From an uncultured Clostridia bacterium (lineage in GTDB: Bacteria > Bacillota > Clostridia > Christensenellales > Pumilibacteraceae): a DNA stretch of 55,460 nucleotides. The translations under genes were made by a program, and so were the position numbers. The notes below the pieces were generated by a model. It worked only from the letters and a program-made list of their open reading frames with translations, did not search any database and was not told the origin of the DNA. The stretch lies in assembly GCA_934277845.1 (NCBI GenBank), contig CAKQVV010000003.1, positions 1 to 55,460 of the forward strand. The letters run 5' to 3'. Of the stretch, positions 8,314 through 16,579 are shown piece after piece; positions within the stretch are counted from its first letter, which is position 1; each line of letters begins with the position of its first letter.

Positions 8314-8399
8314 GGATTTTTCGATGATTTTTTCCGAAACCGAGGACGCTGTACAAGGACGTACCGCTATCGAGGTTTCGGGAAAAAGCGCGGAAAAGA
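8314..8399. repeat. Structured repeat directly 3' of prs (family 4)
   Basis: An 86-bp element closely matching 32408-32494. It starts GGATTTTTCGATGATTTTTT and ends GAAAAAGCGCGGAAAAGA. CCGAAACC and GGTTTCGG form a stem extended by T-run/A-run pairing. Both copies begin within 10 bp of a stop codon. The remainder of 8099-8408 is the leader of the helicase gene, with no clear promoter seen. Confidence 0.75.
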
Positions 8400-8408
8400 T
8401 GTCTTTAA

Positions 8409-9368
8409 TTACTCGTAAAGACGAGAGAGCGGCAACTCCGCAAAGATACTCTCTATAGCGCGGGCAAATAGCGGAGCAACGGTAATTTCCTCGATCTTGG
8501 CGATTTTCTTTTCGGCGGGAAGTTCGATGGTGTTGAGCATATAGACTTTTTTGATGACGGAGTTTTCGAGGCGTTCGATGGCGGGACCGCTGAGAACGGC
8601 GTGAGTACAGCAAACATACACTTCTTTCGCGCCGCCGACCTCGACAAGCGCCTTCGCGCCCTGCGTGATGGTGCCGGCGGTGTCGATCATGTCGTCGATG
8701 AGCAGGCAGGTCTTGCCGCTGACGTCGCCGACGATGTTCATGACTTCCATGACGTTGGCTTTCGGACGACGTTTGTCGACGATCGCGAGCGGACAATCGA
8801 GTTTATTCGCCATGGCGCGGGCGCGGGAAACCGATCCTACGTCGGGGGAAACGACGATAAGGTCGTCGCGCCGGACGAACGCTTTGTTCTTGATATAGTT
8901 GCAAAGCACGGAACTGCCGAGAAGGTTGTCGACGGGGATATCGAAAAAGCCCTGAATCTGCGGAGCGTGAAGATCCATTGTGAGCACGCGGTCGGCACCG
9001 GCTGCGGTGAGAATGTCGGCGACGAGTTTCGCGGTGATCGGATCGCGGGCGCGGGCTTTGCGGTCCTGACGGGCATAGCCGAAGTAAGGAACGACGGCGG
9101 TGATACGACCTGCGGACGCGCGGCGCATGGCGTCGATCATGACCAGAAGTTCGACAAGGTTGTCGTTGACCGGAGTCGAAGTCGACTGAATAATGAATAC
9201 GTCGCAACCTCTGACGGTTTCGTCTATCTGAACGCTGGTTTCTCCGTCGGAAAACTTGCCGACCTTAATCGCGCCGAGCGGCATGTTTAACTCTTTCGCT
9301 ATTGCCTGAGCGAGCGCGGGCGAACCGTTGCCTGCGAAGAGTTTGATTTTGTTTCCGTGTGCAATCAT
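8409..9368 (-). CDS. prs: Ribose-phosphate pyrophosphokinase (PRPP synthetase)
   Basis: 319 residues, the usual class I length. Makes PRPP from ribose 5-phosphate and ATP for nucleotide, His and Trp synthesis in the cytosol. Signatures seen: KVGKFSDGETSVQI near the N-terminus, the metal-binding segment MDLHAPQIQGFFDIPVDNL, VVSPDVGSVSRARAMA, and the PRPP loop LLIDDMIDTAGTI. GGAGG precedes the ATG by 9 nt. It lies 112 bp downstream of the GlmU-like gene in the same direction, echoing the glmU-prs neighbourhood of other Firmicutes. Confidence 0.98.
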   Translation of the reverse strand: MIAHGNKIKLFAGNGSPALAQAIAKELNMPLGAIKVGKFSDGETSVQIDETVRGCDVFIIQSTSTPVNDNLVELLVMIDAMRRASAGRITAVVPYFGYARQDRKARARDPITAKLVADILTAAGADRVLTMDLHAPQIQGFFDIPVDNLLGSSVLCNYIKNKAFVRRDDLIVVSPDVGSVSRARAMANKLDCPLAIVDKRRPKANVMEVMNIVGDVSGKTCLLIDDMIDTAGTITQGAKALVEVGGAKEVYVCCTHAVLSGPAIERLENSVIKKVYMLNTIELPAEKKIAKIEEITVAPLFARAIESIFAELPLSRLYE

Positions 9369-9480
9369 TTGATTGTGCCTCCGTAAAAATATTGCTTGTC
9401 CGTGCTTTGACGGATAATTTCTTGCTTATTTCGGGCGTGAAAAGGCATTGACGGTGCCCTGTTTCGTCCGTTGCCGCTTT

Positions 9481-10578
9481 TCAGTCGTTTTTAATATACT
9501 TGTTGTTGTGCCACTCGGGTTTTATGACCTGACGCGCCCTGCCGATAGCAAGCGAGCCTTCGGGTACGTCGGCGTTGATGACCGAACCCGCCGCGATAAA
9601 CGCCTTGTCCTTGATTTCGACGGGAGCCACGATCGTCGACGAAGAACCGACGAAAACGTCGTCGCCCACGGTGGTGGTGTGTTTGTCCTTGCCGTCGTAG
9701 TTGGCGAACACCACGCCCGCGCCGACGTTGCAGTTTTTTCCGATGACGAGATTGCCGGCGTAGGTCAGGTGCGACATTTTGGTGCCGTCGCCCACTTTGC
9801 ACGCCTTGAGTTCGACGAAATCGCCGATCTTGCAGTTTTCGCCGATAATATTGTTCTCGCGAAGGTTGGCATAAGGTCCGACGCTCGTACCCTTTCCGAT
9901 CGCGCTGCGCTTTAAGTGCGAAGCCTCTACGGTCGCGCCGCTCTCGATGACGCAATCCTCGATGACGTTGCCGTTGCCTATTCTCGCGCCCGTCTTAATA
10001 TGTGTTTTACCGCGGATAACGTTGTTGAACCCTATCGTCACGTCCTCGTCGATCACGACGTCGCAACCGATGACGGTGCAGGCAATGTCCTCGAAGTGCA
10101 CGCCCTGCCCCATGTGGAAGTCGAGAATACGGTTTTTCAGAATGTCGGTAATTAGTCCTACCTGTTTGTAACTGAACGCGGTGATAAAGTCCTCTTCGTC
10201 GAAGTAGAACGTGTTTTCGGTGTAGATCTTGTCGGCGTTCATTATGTACGCGCAGTTGAAAACGTAGCCGCGCGTCATTTTGATCACGGTTTTGCCGCTG
10301 TTGTACGCCTCGTCGACCGCCGCGTTCACCGTCTTTTTGGTGATGAGCGGAGTGTCGGAAAACAGCACGACGATATAGTCGTACCCGGGACGAACGTGCG
10401 GCTTGACCAGCGCGGGCATTTCGAGATGCCGCTCGTAATCGGCTATGTCCGTTTCCACGCCCGACAACGCAAGCGAAACCCAGTCGAGCATAGTTTTGCC
10501 CAAAACGTCGATACCTGCCGTTTCTCCCATCTTGTCATAGGACGTTTTTAATATTAAACCGCAATAAGATTTACCCAT
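9481..10578 (-). CDS. glmU: GlmU-like acetyltransferase with degenerate uridyltransferase half
   Basis: 365 residues against about 455 for normal bifunctional GlmU. The C-terminal left-handed beta-helix is well kept: GPYANLREN, SHLTYAGNLVIGKNCNVGAG, NYDGKDKHTT and a final RQVIKPEWHNN, matching the glucosamine-1-phosphate acetyltransferase. The N-terminal half is about 100 residues short, and the nucleotide-binding signature LAAGxGTRMxS is replaced by LILKTSYDKMGETAG; a relic of the GDTPLI segment survives as FSDTPLIT. Acetyltransferase activity is likely and UDP-GlcNAc pyrophosphorylase activity is unlikely, so another uridyltransferase is presumably needed. The start ATG lies 9 nt after a consensus -10. 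Confidence 0.88.
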   Translation of the reverse strand: MGKSYCGLILKTSYDKMGETAGIDVLGKTMLDWVSLALSGVETDIADYERHLEMPALVKPHVRPGYDYIVVLFSDTPLITKKTVNAAVDEAYNSGKTVIKMTRGYVFNCAYIMNADKIYTENTFYFDEEDFITAFSYKQVGLITDILKNRILDFHMGQGVHFEDIACTVIGCDVVIDEDVTIGFNNVIRGKTHIKTGARIGNGNVIEDCVIESGATVEASHLKRSAIGKGTSVGPYANLRENNIIGENCKIGDFVELKACKVGDGTKMSHLTYAGNLVIGKNCNVGAGVVFANYDGKDKHTTTVGDDVFVGSSSTIVAPVEIKDKAFIAAGSVINADVPEGSLAIGRARQVIKPEWHNNKYIKND

Positions 10579-10587
10579 ACCTTACTT

Positions 10588-10616
10588 ATTATACTCCACG
10601 TCGCAACTTTTGTCAA
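10588..10616 (-). promoter_or_regulatory. Fully consensus promoter of the GlmU-like gene
   Basis: TTGACA (10611-10616), 17 nt, TATAAT (10588-10593). The ATG begins 9 nt after the -10, so the leader is about 0-3 nt. AAGG is present but ends only 1 nt before the ATG, too close to act as a Shine-Dalgarno. Confidence 0.85.
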
Positions 10617-10705
10617 CGCTTATCGCCCATATCACCGAGGGATAATTGACCGTTTCCGGAAAATTCGTGCGCGGGCTTTCCCCGTCGATCCACACTTATA
10701 TATGA

Positions 10706-10738
10706 AAAAGTCCCGGCTATGGTTAAACCGGAACTTTT
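10706..10738. terminator. Terminator after the ThuA gene
   Basis: AAAAGTCCCGG (10706-10716) pairs with CCGGAACTTTT (10728-10738) with one mismatch. A T-run follows on the minus strand. Confidence 0.7.
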
Positions 10739-10757
10739 CGTTTTTAATTCGTTTTGC

Positions 10758-11486
10758 TTAAATCTTCTCGGGCGGAACCGCCGCGTGCATGCTCTTTATC
10801 GGCTCGGCAGCCACGGGGCGCGCGGGCTTAAGGTACTCGATCGCGTTAAGGATCACTCGCCTTATCTTCTCGTTGTGATAGGTCGGGAGCGTTTCGTGAC
10901 CGGGACGGAAGTAGAAGAGTTTGCCGAAGCCGCGCTTGAAAGTGCAGCCCGATCTCATTACTTCGCCGCCGCGGAACCAGCTGACAAAGACGAGTTCGTC
11001 GGGCGCGGGAATAGCGAACGGCTCGCCGTACATTTCCTCGTGTTCGATGTCGATATAGTCGCCGACGCCCTGTGCAACGGGGTGTGTTCTGTCGATAACC
11101 CACACGCGTTCGTTCTCGCCCATTTCGCGCCAGGACAGCGCGCCGGTGGTGCCCATAAGCCGTTGCATAGGCTTGGACTCGTGCGCGGAGTGCAGCGCGA
11201 GCATGCCCATGCCGCGATTGACGTAATCGACAACCATATCCACGACCGCGGGGCTTACGTTACCGTGCCACCAGTGTCCCCACCAAACGAGAACGTCGGT
11301 GTTTTTGAGTACCTCTTCGGTAAGTTCGCTGCCGTCGTCGTCCGGACCGTGTACGATCATCCTGACTTCGTGACCGTCGCCCGCCAAGAGAAGGCGCAGA
11401 CACTCGTTCATCCCCTCGGGATAAGCAAGTTTGGCCTCGGGGCTGTCCATGCTGGCGTTATGCTCGGTGAATATCGTGATTTTCAT
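10758..11486 (-). CDS. ThuA-domain protein (trehalose-utilisation type)
   Basis: 242 residues with the ThuA fold, a class I glutamine amidotransferase-like domain. Typical segments: DVLVWWGHWWHGNV, GMGMLALHSAHES, THPVAQGVGDYIDIEHEEMYGEPF and the ending FYFRPGHETLPTYHN. It is the last gene of the five-gene sugar operon and starts 39 bp after the oxidoreductase stop, with AGGAGA 8 nt before the ATG. ThuA proteins accompany Gfo/Idh dehydrogenases in keto-sugar pathways; the exact reaction is not settled by sequence. Confidence 0.9.
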   Translation of the reverse strand: MKITIFTEHNASMDSPEAKLAYPEGMNECLRLLLAGDGHEVRMIVHGPDDDGSELTEEVLKNTDVLVWWGHWWHGNVSPAVVDMVVDYVNRGMGMLALHSAHESKPMQRLMGTTGALSWREMGENERVWVIDRTHPVAQGVGDYIDIEHEEMYGEPFAIPAPDELVFVSWFRGGEVMRSGCTFKRGFGKLFYFRPGHETLPTYHNEKIRRVILNAIEYLKPARPVAAEPIKSMHAAVPPEKI

Positions 11487-11525
11487 TGTCTAATCTCCTG
11501 TTTTCCGGGGTTAAACGCCTTTTTC

Positions 11526-12611
11526 TTAGTCGAAGTAATAGGGTTTACCGGTCTTTTGCGACTCGTAGATGCCTTCGAGGATTCTGGTGACGCAAGCGGC
11601 TTGCTCGGCGGTGACGTAAAGGTTGCCCTTGCCCTGAATAGCGTTGGTAAAGCAGATCGCCTCGAGATCGCGAGGCTCGCCCGCACCCGCGCCGTCGAAG
11701 AACGCCACGCCGCCGCTCTTGAAGTCGGGTTCGAGAATGTACTGTCTGCCGTTCAATACGCCGTTGACGCGGAGTTTGTCCCAGGTAAGTTCCGCACCCG
11801 CTTTGTCGCCGCAAACGGTGGTAGCCGCCTCGAGCGGGTTAGCATAGTTGAGCGCCCAGGACGAACGAAGAATGATCGTCGCGCCGTTTTTCATCACGAC
11901 GAAACCGAAAGCGGAATCCTCGGCGGTGAATTTCTCGGTGTCCCAGTCGCCCCAGGTGTTGCCCGTGCCGGTCTGCTTGTTGAGTTTGTGATAGGTCTTG
12001 CCCACGCAGTAAGCGGGTTCGTAGTTGTTCATGGCAAACAGCGTGAGGTCGAGCGCGTGCGTGCCGATGTCGATCAGCGGACCGCCGCCCTGCTTCTCTT
12101 CGTCGATGAACACGCCCCAGGTAGGAACGGCTCTGCGACGGATGGCGATCGCCTCGGCGTAGTAGATGTCGCCGAAGTAGTCCTGATCGGCGAGGTCTTT
12201 AAGATACATGCTTTCCTTGCGGAAACGGTTCTGATAGCCGATGGTCAGGATCTTGCCGGACTTGTCGCGGGCTTCGATCATCTTCTTGGCTTCGGCGTAG
12301 TTCATCGCCATAGGTTTCTCGCAAAGCACGTGCTTGCCGGCGTTGAGCGCGTCCACGGTGATGCGGCAATGCTCGCTGTTGTGCGTCAGCACGAGTACCG
12401 CGTCGATGCTCTTGTCTTTGAGAAGTTCCTTGTAGTCGGTGTAAACCTTGCTGGTTTCGCTGCCGTACTCTTTGTTCGCCTTCACCGCGCGCTCTTCGAT
12501 AATGTCGCAGAACGCTACCATTTCGGCGTTCGGGTTGTTCTTTTCGGCGGGCATGTGCTTGCCGTTGGCGATACCGCCGCAGCCGATAACGCCTATTCTT
12601 ACTTTTTCCAT
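11526..12611 (-). CDS. Gfo/Idh/MocA family NAD(P)-dependent oxidoreductase
   Basis: 361 residues. N-terminal Rossmann fold with GCGGIANGKHMPA, then LTHNSEHCRITVDALNAGKH and CEKPMAMN; the EKP lysine is the family catalytic residue. The C-terminal alpha/beta domain carries GGGPLIDIGTHALDL with the conserved histidine. It should oxidise or reduce a hydroxyl on a sugar or glycoside. GAGGAG lies upstream of the ATG. It is the fourth gene of the operon, and its paralogue at 14476-15546 has the same domain order but a diverged sequence. Confidence 0.93.
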   Translation of the reverse strand: MEKVRIGVIGCGGIANGKHMPAEKNNPNAEMVAFCDIIEERAVKANKEYGSETSKVYTDYKELLKDKSIDAVLVLTHNSEHCRITVDALNAGKHVLCEKPMAMNYAEAKKMIEARDKSGKILTIGYQNRFRKESMYLKDLADQDYFGDIYYAEAIAIRRRAVPTWGVFIDEEKQGGGPLIDIGTHALDLTLFAMNNYEPAYCVGKTYHKLNKQTGTGNTWGDWDTEKFTAEDSAFGFVVMKNGATIILRSSWALNYANPLEAATTVCGDKAGAELTWDKLRVNGVLNGRQYILEPDFKSGGVAFFDGAGAGEPRDLEAICFTNAIQGKGNLYVTAEQAACVTRILEGIYESQKTGKPYYFD

Positions 12612-12701
12612 GATAAAATCTCCTCTTTGTGATTTTAGTTTATTTTTGCGGTCGGGGTTTCCCCGCTCCCGCGGTTTACCTGATTTGAATTTCGCCCGAC
12701 G

Positions 12702-13442
12702 TTATTTCGCGAGTTTCTTCATATTGAAACAACTCTTTTTAAGATACTCTTCGTAATCGCAGGGATAACTCTCCACTTCCATTACGAAAAGTTCGATTCC
12801 GAGTTCCTTTGCATATTCCATGACGGCGGCGGTATTGCTCATGCCCTCGCCCACGATCGCCTCGTGATACTCGGTCGGGTTCGCGATATTCGTGCGCTTG
12901 TCCATTTCCTTGATGTGGAGCGCGGTGAGACGTTTGTCGTACTTACGCATGAGTTCCACGGGATCGTGACCGCCCGCCGTCGCCCAGAAAATATCGAGTT
13001 CGGACGTAAAGCCGGGGACGGCTTCCATGAGTTCGTAAACTCTGTCCGCGCCGTCGCGATATTCCTGACTGTGGTTGTGATAGCCGAACACCACTCCGCG
13101 CTTGTCGAGAATTTCTTTGACCTCTTTGATTTTTGCCGCGATCTCGGGGAGTTTGTCGCGAAGATCCTCGTAGGATTCCCACGGAACGTAGACGCGCTCG
13201 ATGCCGACAGTATCGATATATTCGAGGTTCTTTTCGATGTCGTTCAGCATGATATGCGCCGAAACGCCTTTAAGTCCGCGATCGTCCAGAAGTTTTTTGA
13301 TTTCTTCGGGCGTTCTGCCATAGAAACCGGCGAACTCCACGCAGTCGAAACCGCTGTCTTTGATCACGTCAAGCACGGTTTCCAGTCCGTACTTTTTGAT
13401 TTCTTCGCGGACGGAATAAAGTTGAATACCGAATTGTTTCAT
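12702..13442 (-). CDS. TIM-barrel sugar phosphate isomerase/epimerase family protein
   Basis: 246 residues of the xylose-isomerase-like TIM-barrel superfamily. The metal-ligand strands can be recognised: the N-terminal GIQLYSVREEIKKYG, GFDCVEFAGFYG, VVFGYHNHSQEY, SELDIFWATAGGHDP, ALHIKEMDK and LFVMEVES. The start at 13442 is preferred because the preceding gene stops at 13445 and its last codons (GGTGGGTG) supply the ribosome site, which suggests translational coupling. A start 15 nt upstream would lie inside that gene. Probable isomerase, epimerase or keto-glycoside lyase; the substrate is unknown. Confidence 0.9.
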   Translation of the reverse strand: MKQFGIQLYSVREEIKKYGLETVLDVIKDSGFDCVEFAGFYGRTPEEIKKLLDDRGLKGVSAHIMLNDIEKNLEYIDTVGIERVYVPWESYEDLRDKLPEIAAKIKEVKEILDKRGVVFGYHNHSQEYRDGADRVYELMEAVPGFTSELDIFWATAGGHDPVELMRKYDKRLTALHIKEMDKRTNIANPTEYHEAIVGEGMSNTAAVMEYAKELGIELFVMEVESYPCDYEEYLKKSCFNMKKLAK

Positions 13443-13444
13443 GA

Positions 13445-14410
13445 TTACACCCACCACATTGCACCGGCTTTTTCGGTGATAATAATGTCTTTAAGGAAAT
13501 TGACGGCTTTTTCGAGTCCTTCTTTCGGTGACATGAGGCTGTCCTCGTGTTCGATGGAAATGCTGTCGTCATAGCCCGCCACTTTGAGCGCGCTGATGAG
13601 CTTCTTCCACTCGAGCGCGTCCGTGCCGTAACCCATTGTGCGGAACACCCAACTGCGGTGCGCGACGTCCGAATACGGCTTGGTATCGAGCACGCCGTTG
13701 ACGTGGACGTTGTGCGCGTTAAGGCAAGTGTCCTTCGCGTGGAAGTAGTACACCGCGTCGCCGAGGTACGCAATCGCGTCTACAAGATCGATACCCTGCC
13801 AGATAAGGTGCGACGGATCGACGTTCGCGCCGATCATGGGACCTACCGCCGCCCTGAGTTTCATGAGCGTTTCGGGATTGTACACGCAAAATCCGGGGTG
13901 CATTTCGAGCGCGATCTTTTTCACGCCGTTCTTCGCCGCAAACTCGACCGCTTTCTTCCAGTAAGGAATAAGCACCTCTTCCCACTGGTATTTGAGTTCG
14001 TTGAGGTATTCGTTGGGCCAGGCGCAGGTAACCCACGAGGGCTGTTTCGCGTCCGGATCCGAGCCGGGACAACCCGAGAACGTGATGATTCTCGTCACTC
14101 CGATCTGACCGGCGAGCACGCAAGCCGCCTCGAAGTCCTCCTCGAATCCCGCCGCCACCGCCTTGTCGGGGTGAACGCAGTTGCCGTGCACCGACAACGC
14201 CGAAATTTCCATGCCGTGTTTTTTGAACGTCGCGACCAGTTCGTCGCGCTTTGCCTTGTCCTTTACAAGGACTTTCGCGTCCGCGTGCTTGGTTCCGGGA
14301 TAGCCGCCCACGCCCAGCTCGAACTGACTGACTCCGATCGATCTGAGATAGCCGAGGCTTTCGTCGAGGCTCATTCCGCCTAGCACCGCGCTCACTACGC
14401 TGAGTTTCAT
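13445..14410 (-). CDS. TIM-barrel sugar phosphate isomerase/epimerase family protein
   Basis: 321 residues, same superfamily as the next gene but longer and diverged. Seen: GVSQFELGVGGYPG, the metal region KIALEMHPGFCVYNPETL, GANVDPSHLIWQGIDLVDA, YFHAKD and DSISIEHEDSLMSP. The DPSHL and HAKD strands are typical of barrels that bind a divalent metal through E, D and H. A GGAGG site is 7 nt before the ATG. Second gene of the operon and coupled to the third. Two such barrels beside two dehydrogenases suggest sequential handling of a keto-glycoside. Confidence 0.91.
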   Translation of the reverse strand: MKLSVVSAVLGGMSLDESLGYLRSIGVSQFELGVGGYPGTKHADAKVLVKDKAKRDELVATFKKHGMEISALSVHGNCVHPDKAVAAGFEEDFEAACVLAGQIGVTRIITFSGCPGSDPDAKQPSWVTCAWPNEYLNELKYQWEEVLIPYWKKAVEFAAKNGVKKIALEMHPGFCVYNPETLMKLRAAVGPMIGANVDPSHLIWQGIDLVDAIAYLGDAVYYFHAKDTCLNAHNVHVNGVLDTKPYSDVAHRSWVFRTMGYGTDALEWKKLISALKVAGYDDSISIEHEDSLMSPKEGLEKAVNFLKDIIITEKAGAMWWV

Positions 14411-14475
14411 ATTATTTCCTCCGTTTCGTTGATTTATTTTCTCCCCGGTAATGGGGTTAACGACATTGTGTGCGA

Positions 14476-15546
14476 TTAAATCTTTTCATTGATTACGCGG
14501 TGTTCTTTCGCCGACTGCTCGGCAAGTTCCATCACCCTGAACACGCGTTCTTCTTCGCGTCTGGTCACGATCGTGGGTTCGCCTTTTATCACCGCGTCCA
14601 TAAAGTTGCGGTAAAAAGCGTTCTTGTCGCCGCGCACGATATCGATCGGCTTGTCCGACACGGTTTCGCTTCTTCTCGCCGCCATGGTCTTGGTGAAACC
14701 GTTGCCCGCGTTGACGCCCTCGAGTTTGTCGTCGTCGCGTATAACGCATCTGACCACTCTGCCCTCGACGTTATCTCTTCTCCAGTTGGTGACCGTCGCG
14801 GTGCCGTCGGTGCCGTAAACCTGCCAGCGCGGCAACTCGATAAACGAGTTGGTGTCCACGACTATGCGGTAGATAAGCCCGCTTTCAAAGCGCACTTCGA
14901 GGTCGAAACCGTCCTCGACTTCCGCGCCCTCGATATACGAATAGTCGCAATATACGCTCGCGACCGGCTCGTCGATCATCTGCAGCATCTGATCGATAAG
15001 ATGCACGCCCCAGTCGGGCATCATGCCGCCGCCCTGCGCCTTTATCTTTCTCCATGCGCCGGGTATGCCGTTGGATCCCATGACGCGCGACTCGATGCGG
15101 TAAACCTTGCCGATTTCGCCGCTGTCGTACACTTTTTTGACGGACAGGTAATCGTCGTCCCATCTGCGGTTCTGATGCGGCGAGAAAACCTTGCCGTACT
15201 TTGCCGCCGCGGCGTACATTTCCTCGAGTTCGCGGCTGTCCATTGCAGCCGGCTTTTCGACGATGACGTTCTTGCCGCGCTTTAACGCTTCCAAAACGTA
15301 AGGCAGGTGCAGATCGTTGGGCGTTGCGATCAGCACGATTTTAATGCTGTCGTCGCTCATGATCTCTTCCGCGGAGTCGAAATTGTGCAGTCCGCACTCG
15401 GTCGCGAACGCCTTTCTTTCGGGACTGATGTCGTAAACGCCGGCGATTTCCAGTTTTTCGGGGTAGTCGCTGTCGTTGAGCCGCTTGATAATGTACTTGC
15501 GGTGATTGTTCCCCATTCCGCCGAATCCGATAATTGCGATTTTCAT
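14476..15546 (-). CDS. Gfo/Idh/MocA family oxidoreductase, first gene of the sugar operon
   Basis: 356 residues. Rossmann motif IIGFGGMGNNHRKYI, LIATPNDLHLPYVLEAL, then VEKPAAMDSRELEE with the catalytic EKP lysine, and GGGMMPDWGVHLIDQML in the C-terminal domain. It heads the minus-strand operon and is divergent from the AraC gene at 15741, which probably controls it. GAGG lies 16 nt upstream of the ATG, a longer gap than usual. The operon order is oxidoreductase, TIM barrel, TIM barrel, oxidoreductase, ThuA. Confidence 0.93.
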   Translation of the reverse strand: MKIAIIGFGGMGNNHRKYIIKRLNDSDYPEKLEIAGVYDISPERKAFATECGLHNFDSAEEIMSDDSIKIVLIATPNDLHLPYVLEALKRGKNVIVEKPAAMDSRELEEMYAAAAKYGKVFSPHQNRRWDDDYLSVKKVYDSGEIGKVYRIESRVMGSNGIPGAWRKIKAQGGGMMPDWGVHLIDQMLQMIDEPVASVYCDYSYIEGAEVEDGFDLEVRFESGLIYRIVVDTNSFIELPRWQVYGTDGTATVTNWRRDNVEGRVVRCVIRDDDKLEGVNAGNGFTKTMAARRSETVSDKPIDIVRGDKNAFYRNFMDAVIKGEPTIVTRREEERVFRVMELAEQSAKEHRVINEKI

Positions 15547-15620
15547 AATAGTTCTTTTGGTTCCTCTTTGCGGTTTTTTATATTTTTGCGGACGTGCGAT
15601 AAAATTCTCCGCCCGAACTA

Positions 15621-15650
15621 TTGACTTTGTCCTTTTGCTAATGATATAAT
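15621..15650 (+). promoter_or_regulatory. Probable promoter of the divergent AraC gene
   Basis: TTGACT (15621-15626), 18 nt, TATAAT (15645-15650), giving a leader of about 85 nt. The 194-bp gap also has to hold the promoter of the sugar operon; TTGACA-like and TATAAT-like boxes overlap on both strands here, which suits regulation by AraC. Confidence 0.6.
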
Positions 15651-15740
15651 AGCACCAAATATTGACAATTTCCTATCAATTATAAACAAATTCTTTTCAG
15701 ATATTGCGCCGATTATAAAAAATCGACCGAAGGAGCGGAA

Positions 15741-16535
15741 ATGAAAGACATCTCTTACGAGTATTTCCACGACAAGGATACCGAACTGGCGATTTCGCAG
15801 GGGCTGGGGCACAGGTGCCGTTCGCATTTCCACCGCAGTATCGAGGTTCTCTACATCATGGAAGGCGCGATCCGTACCGAAATAAACGGCAAGGAATACC
15901 TCGCCGAGCCCGACGATATTATTTTCGTTCACGGCTATTACACCCACGCGTTCGAGCCGGAACCGACCTACCGCAAGATCTATTTCGTTATTCCCTCGAA
16001 CTACGGCAACGACTTCGACGCGATCTTTCAGCGTTACAGCCTGCCGCCCGTCCTTGACGACAAGGACTTTAACCGCGAAAACCTGCGCGGCATATTCCAG
16101 AAAATGTACGACGAGCGCGAAACCATGCCGTCGCTCGTGAAAAAAGGCTATCTCAACGTGGCTCTCGGTTCGATTATCGACCGCTATCCCCTGCTCCCGC
16201 TCGAAAAGAACGAGAGCGTGGATATGTTCGTCGGCGTTCTCAACTATATCGACAACAACTGCGCTTCGCCCATCACTCTCGACGCGCTGAGCGAAACTTT
16301 CGGCTATAACAAGTATTATTTCTCGCGGCTTTTCAAAAAGTATATCGGCGAAAACCTGAATAATTACGTCAATATCGTCAGGCTCCAACACTTCATGTCC
16401 GCGGCGAAAAAAGAGGAAAACACGCCCATTTCCGAACTCGCGTTCTCGTGCGGCTTCGATTCTCTCACGACGTTTTACCGCTATTTCAACAAAGTCTACG
16501 GCGCAACACCCAAAGAGGTTCTTTCGGGGAAGTAG
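15741..16535 (+). CDS. AraC-family regulator of the sugar operon
   Basis: 264 residues. N-terminal cupin (CRSHFHRSIEVLYIMEGAIRTEI is split here as SHFHRSIEVLYIMEG; then LAEPDDIIFVHGYYTHAFEP). C-terminal AraC domain with LSETFGYNKYYFSRLFKKYI and ELAFSCGFDSLTTFYRYFNK, then TPKEV. AAGGAGCGG precedes the ATG, so this start is conventional. The divergent layout with the five-gene operon strongly suggests local control in response to the sugar. Confidence 0.94.
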   Translation: MKDISYEYFHDKDTELAISQGLGHRCRSHFHRSIEVLYIMEGAIRTEINGKEYLAEPDDIIFVHGYYTHAFEPEPTYRKIYFVIPSNYGNDFDAIFQRYSLPPVLDDKDFNRENLRGIFQKMYDERETMPSLVKKGYLNVALGSIIDRYPLLPLEKNESVDMFVGVLNYIDNNCASPITLDALSETFGYNKYYFSRLFKKYIGENLNNYVNIVRLQHFMSAAKKEENTPISELAFSCGFDSLTTFYRYFNKVYGATPKEVLSGK

Positions 16536-16540
16536 GAGAT

Positions 16541-16579
16541 AAATGAAAAAAAGCATCGCATTGATGCTTTTTTTCATTT
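16541..16579. terminator. Bidirectional terminator between AraC and doc
   Basis: A perfect 17-bp stem (AAATGAAAAAAAGCATC, 16541-16557; complement 16563-16579) with a 5-nt loop. T7 and A7 tracts lie inside the stem, so it can terminate both converging genes. It overlaps the doc stop codon. Confidence 0.85.

Noticed and set aside
10719..12632. 637-codon plus-strand open frame
   Set aside because: It lies opposite ThuA and an oxidoreductase gene, both with clear motifs. GC-rich coding DNA leaves long antisense frames open.
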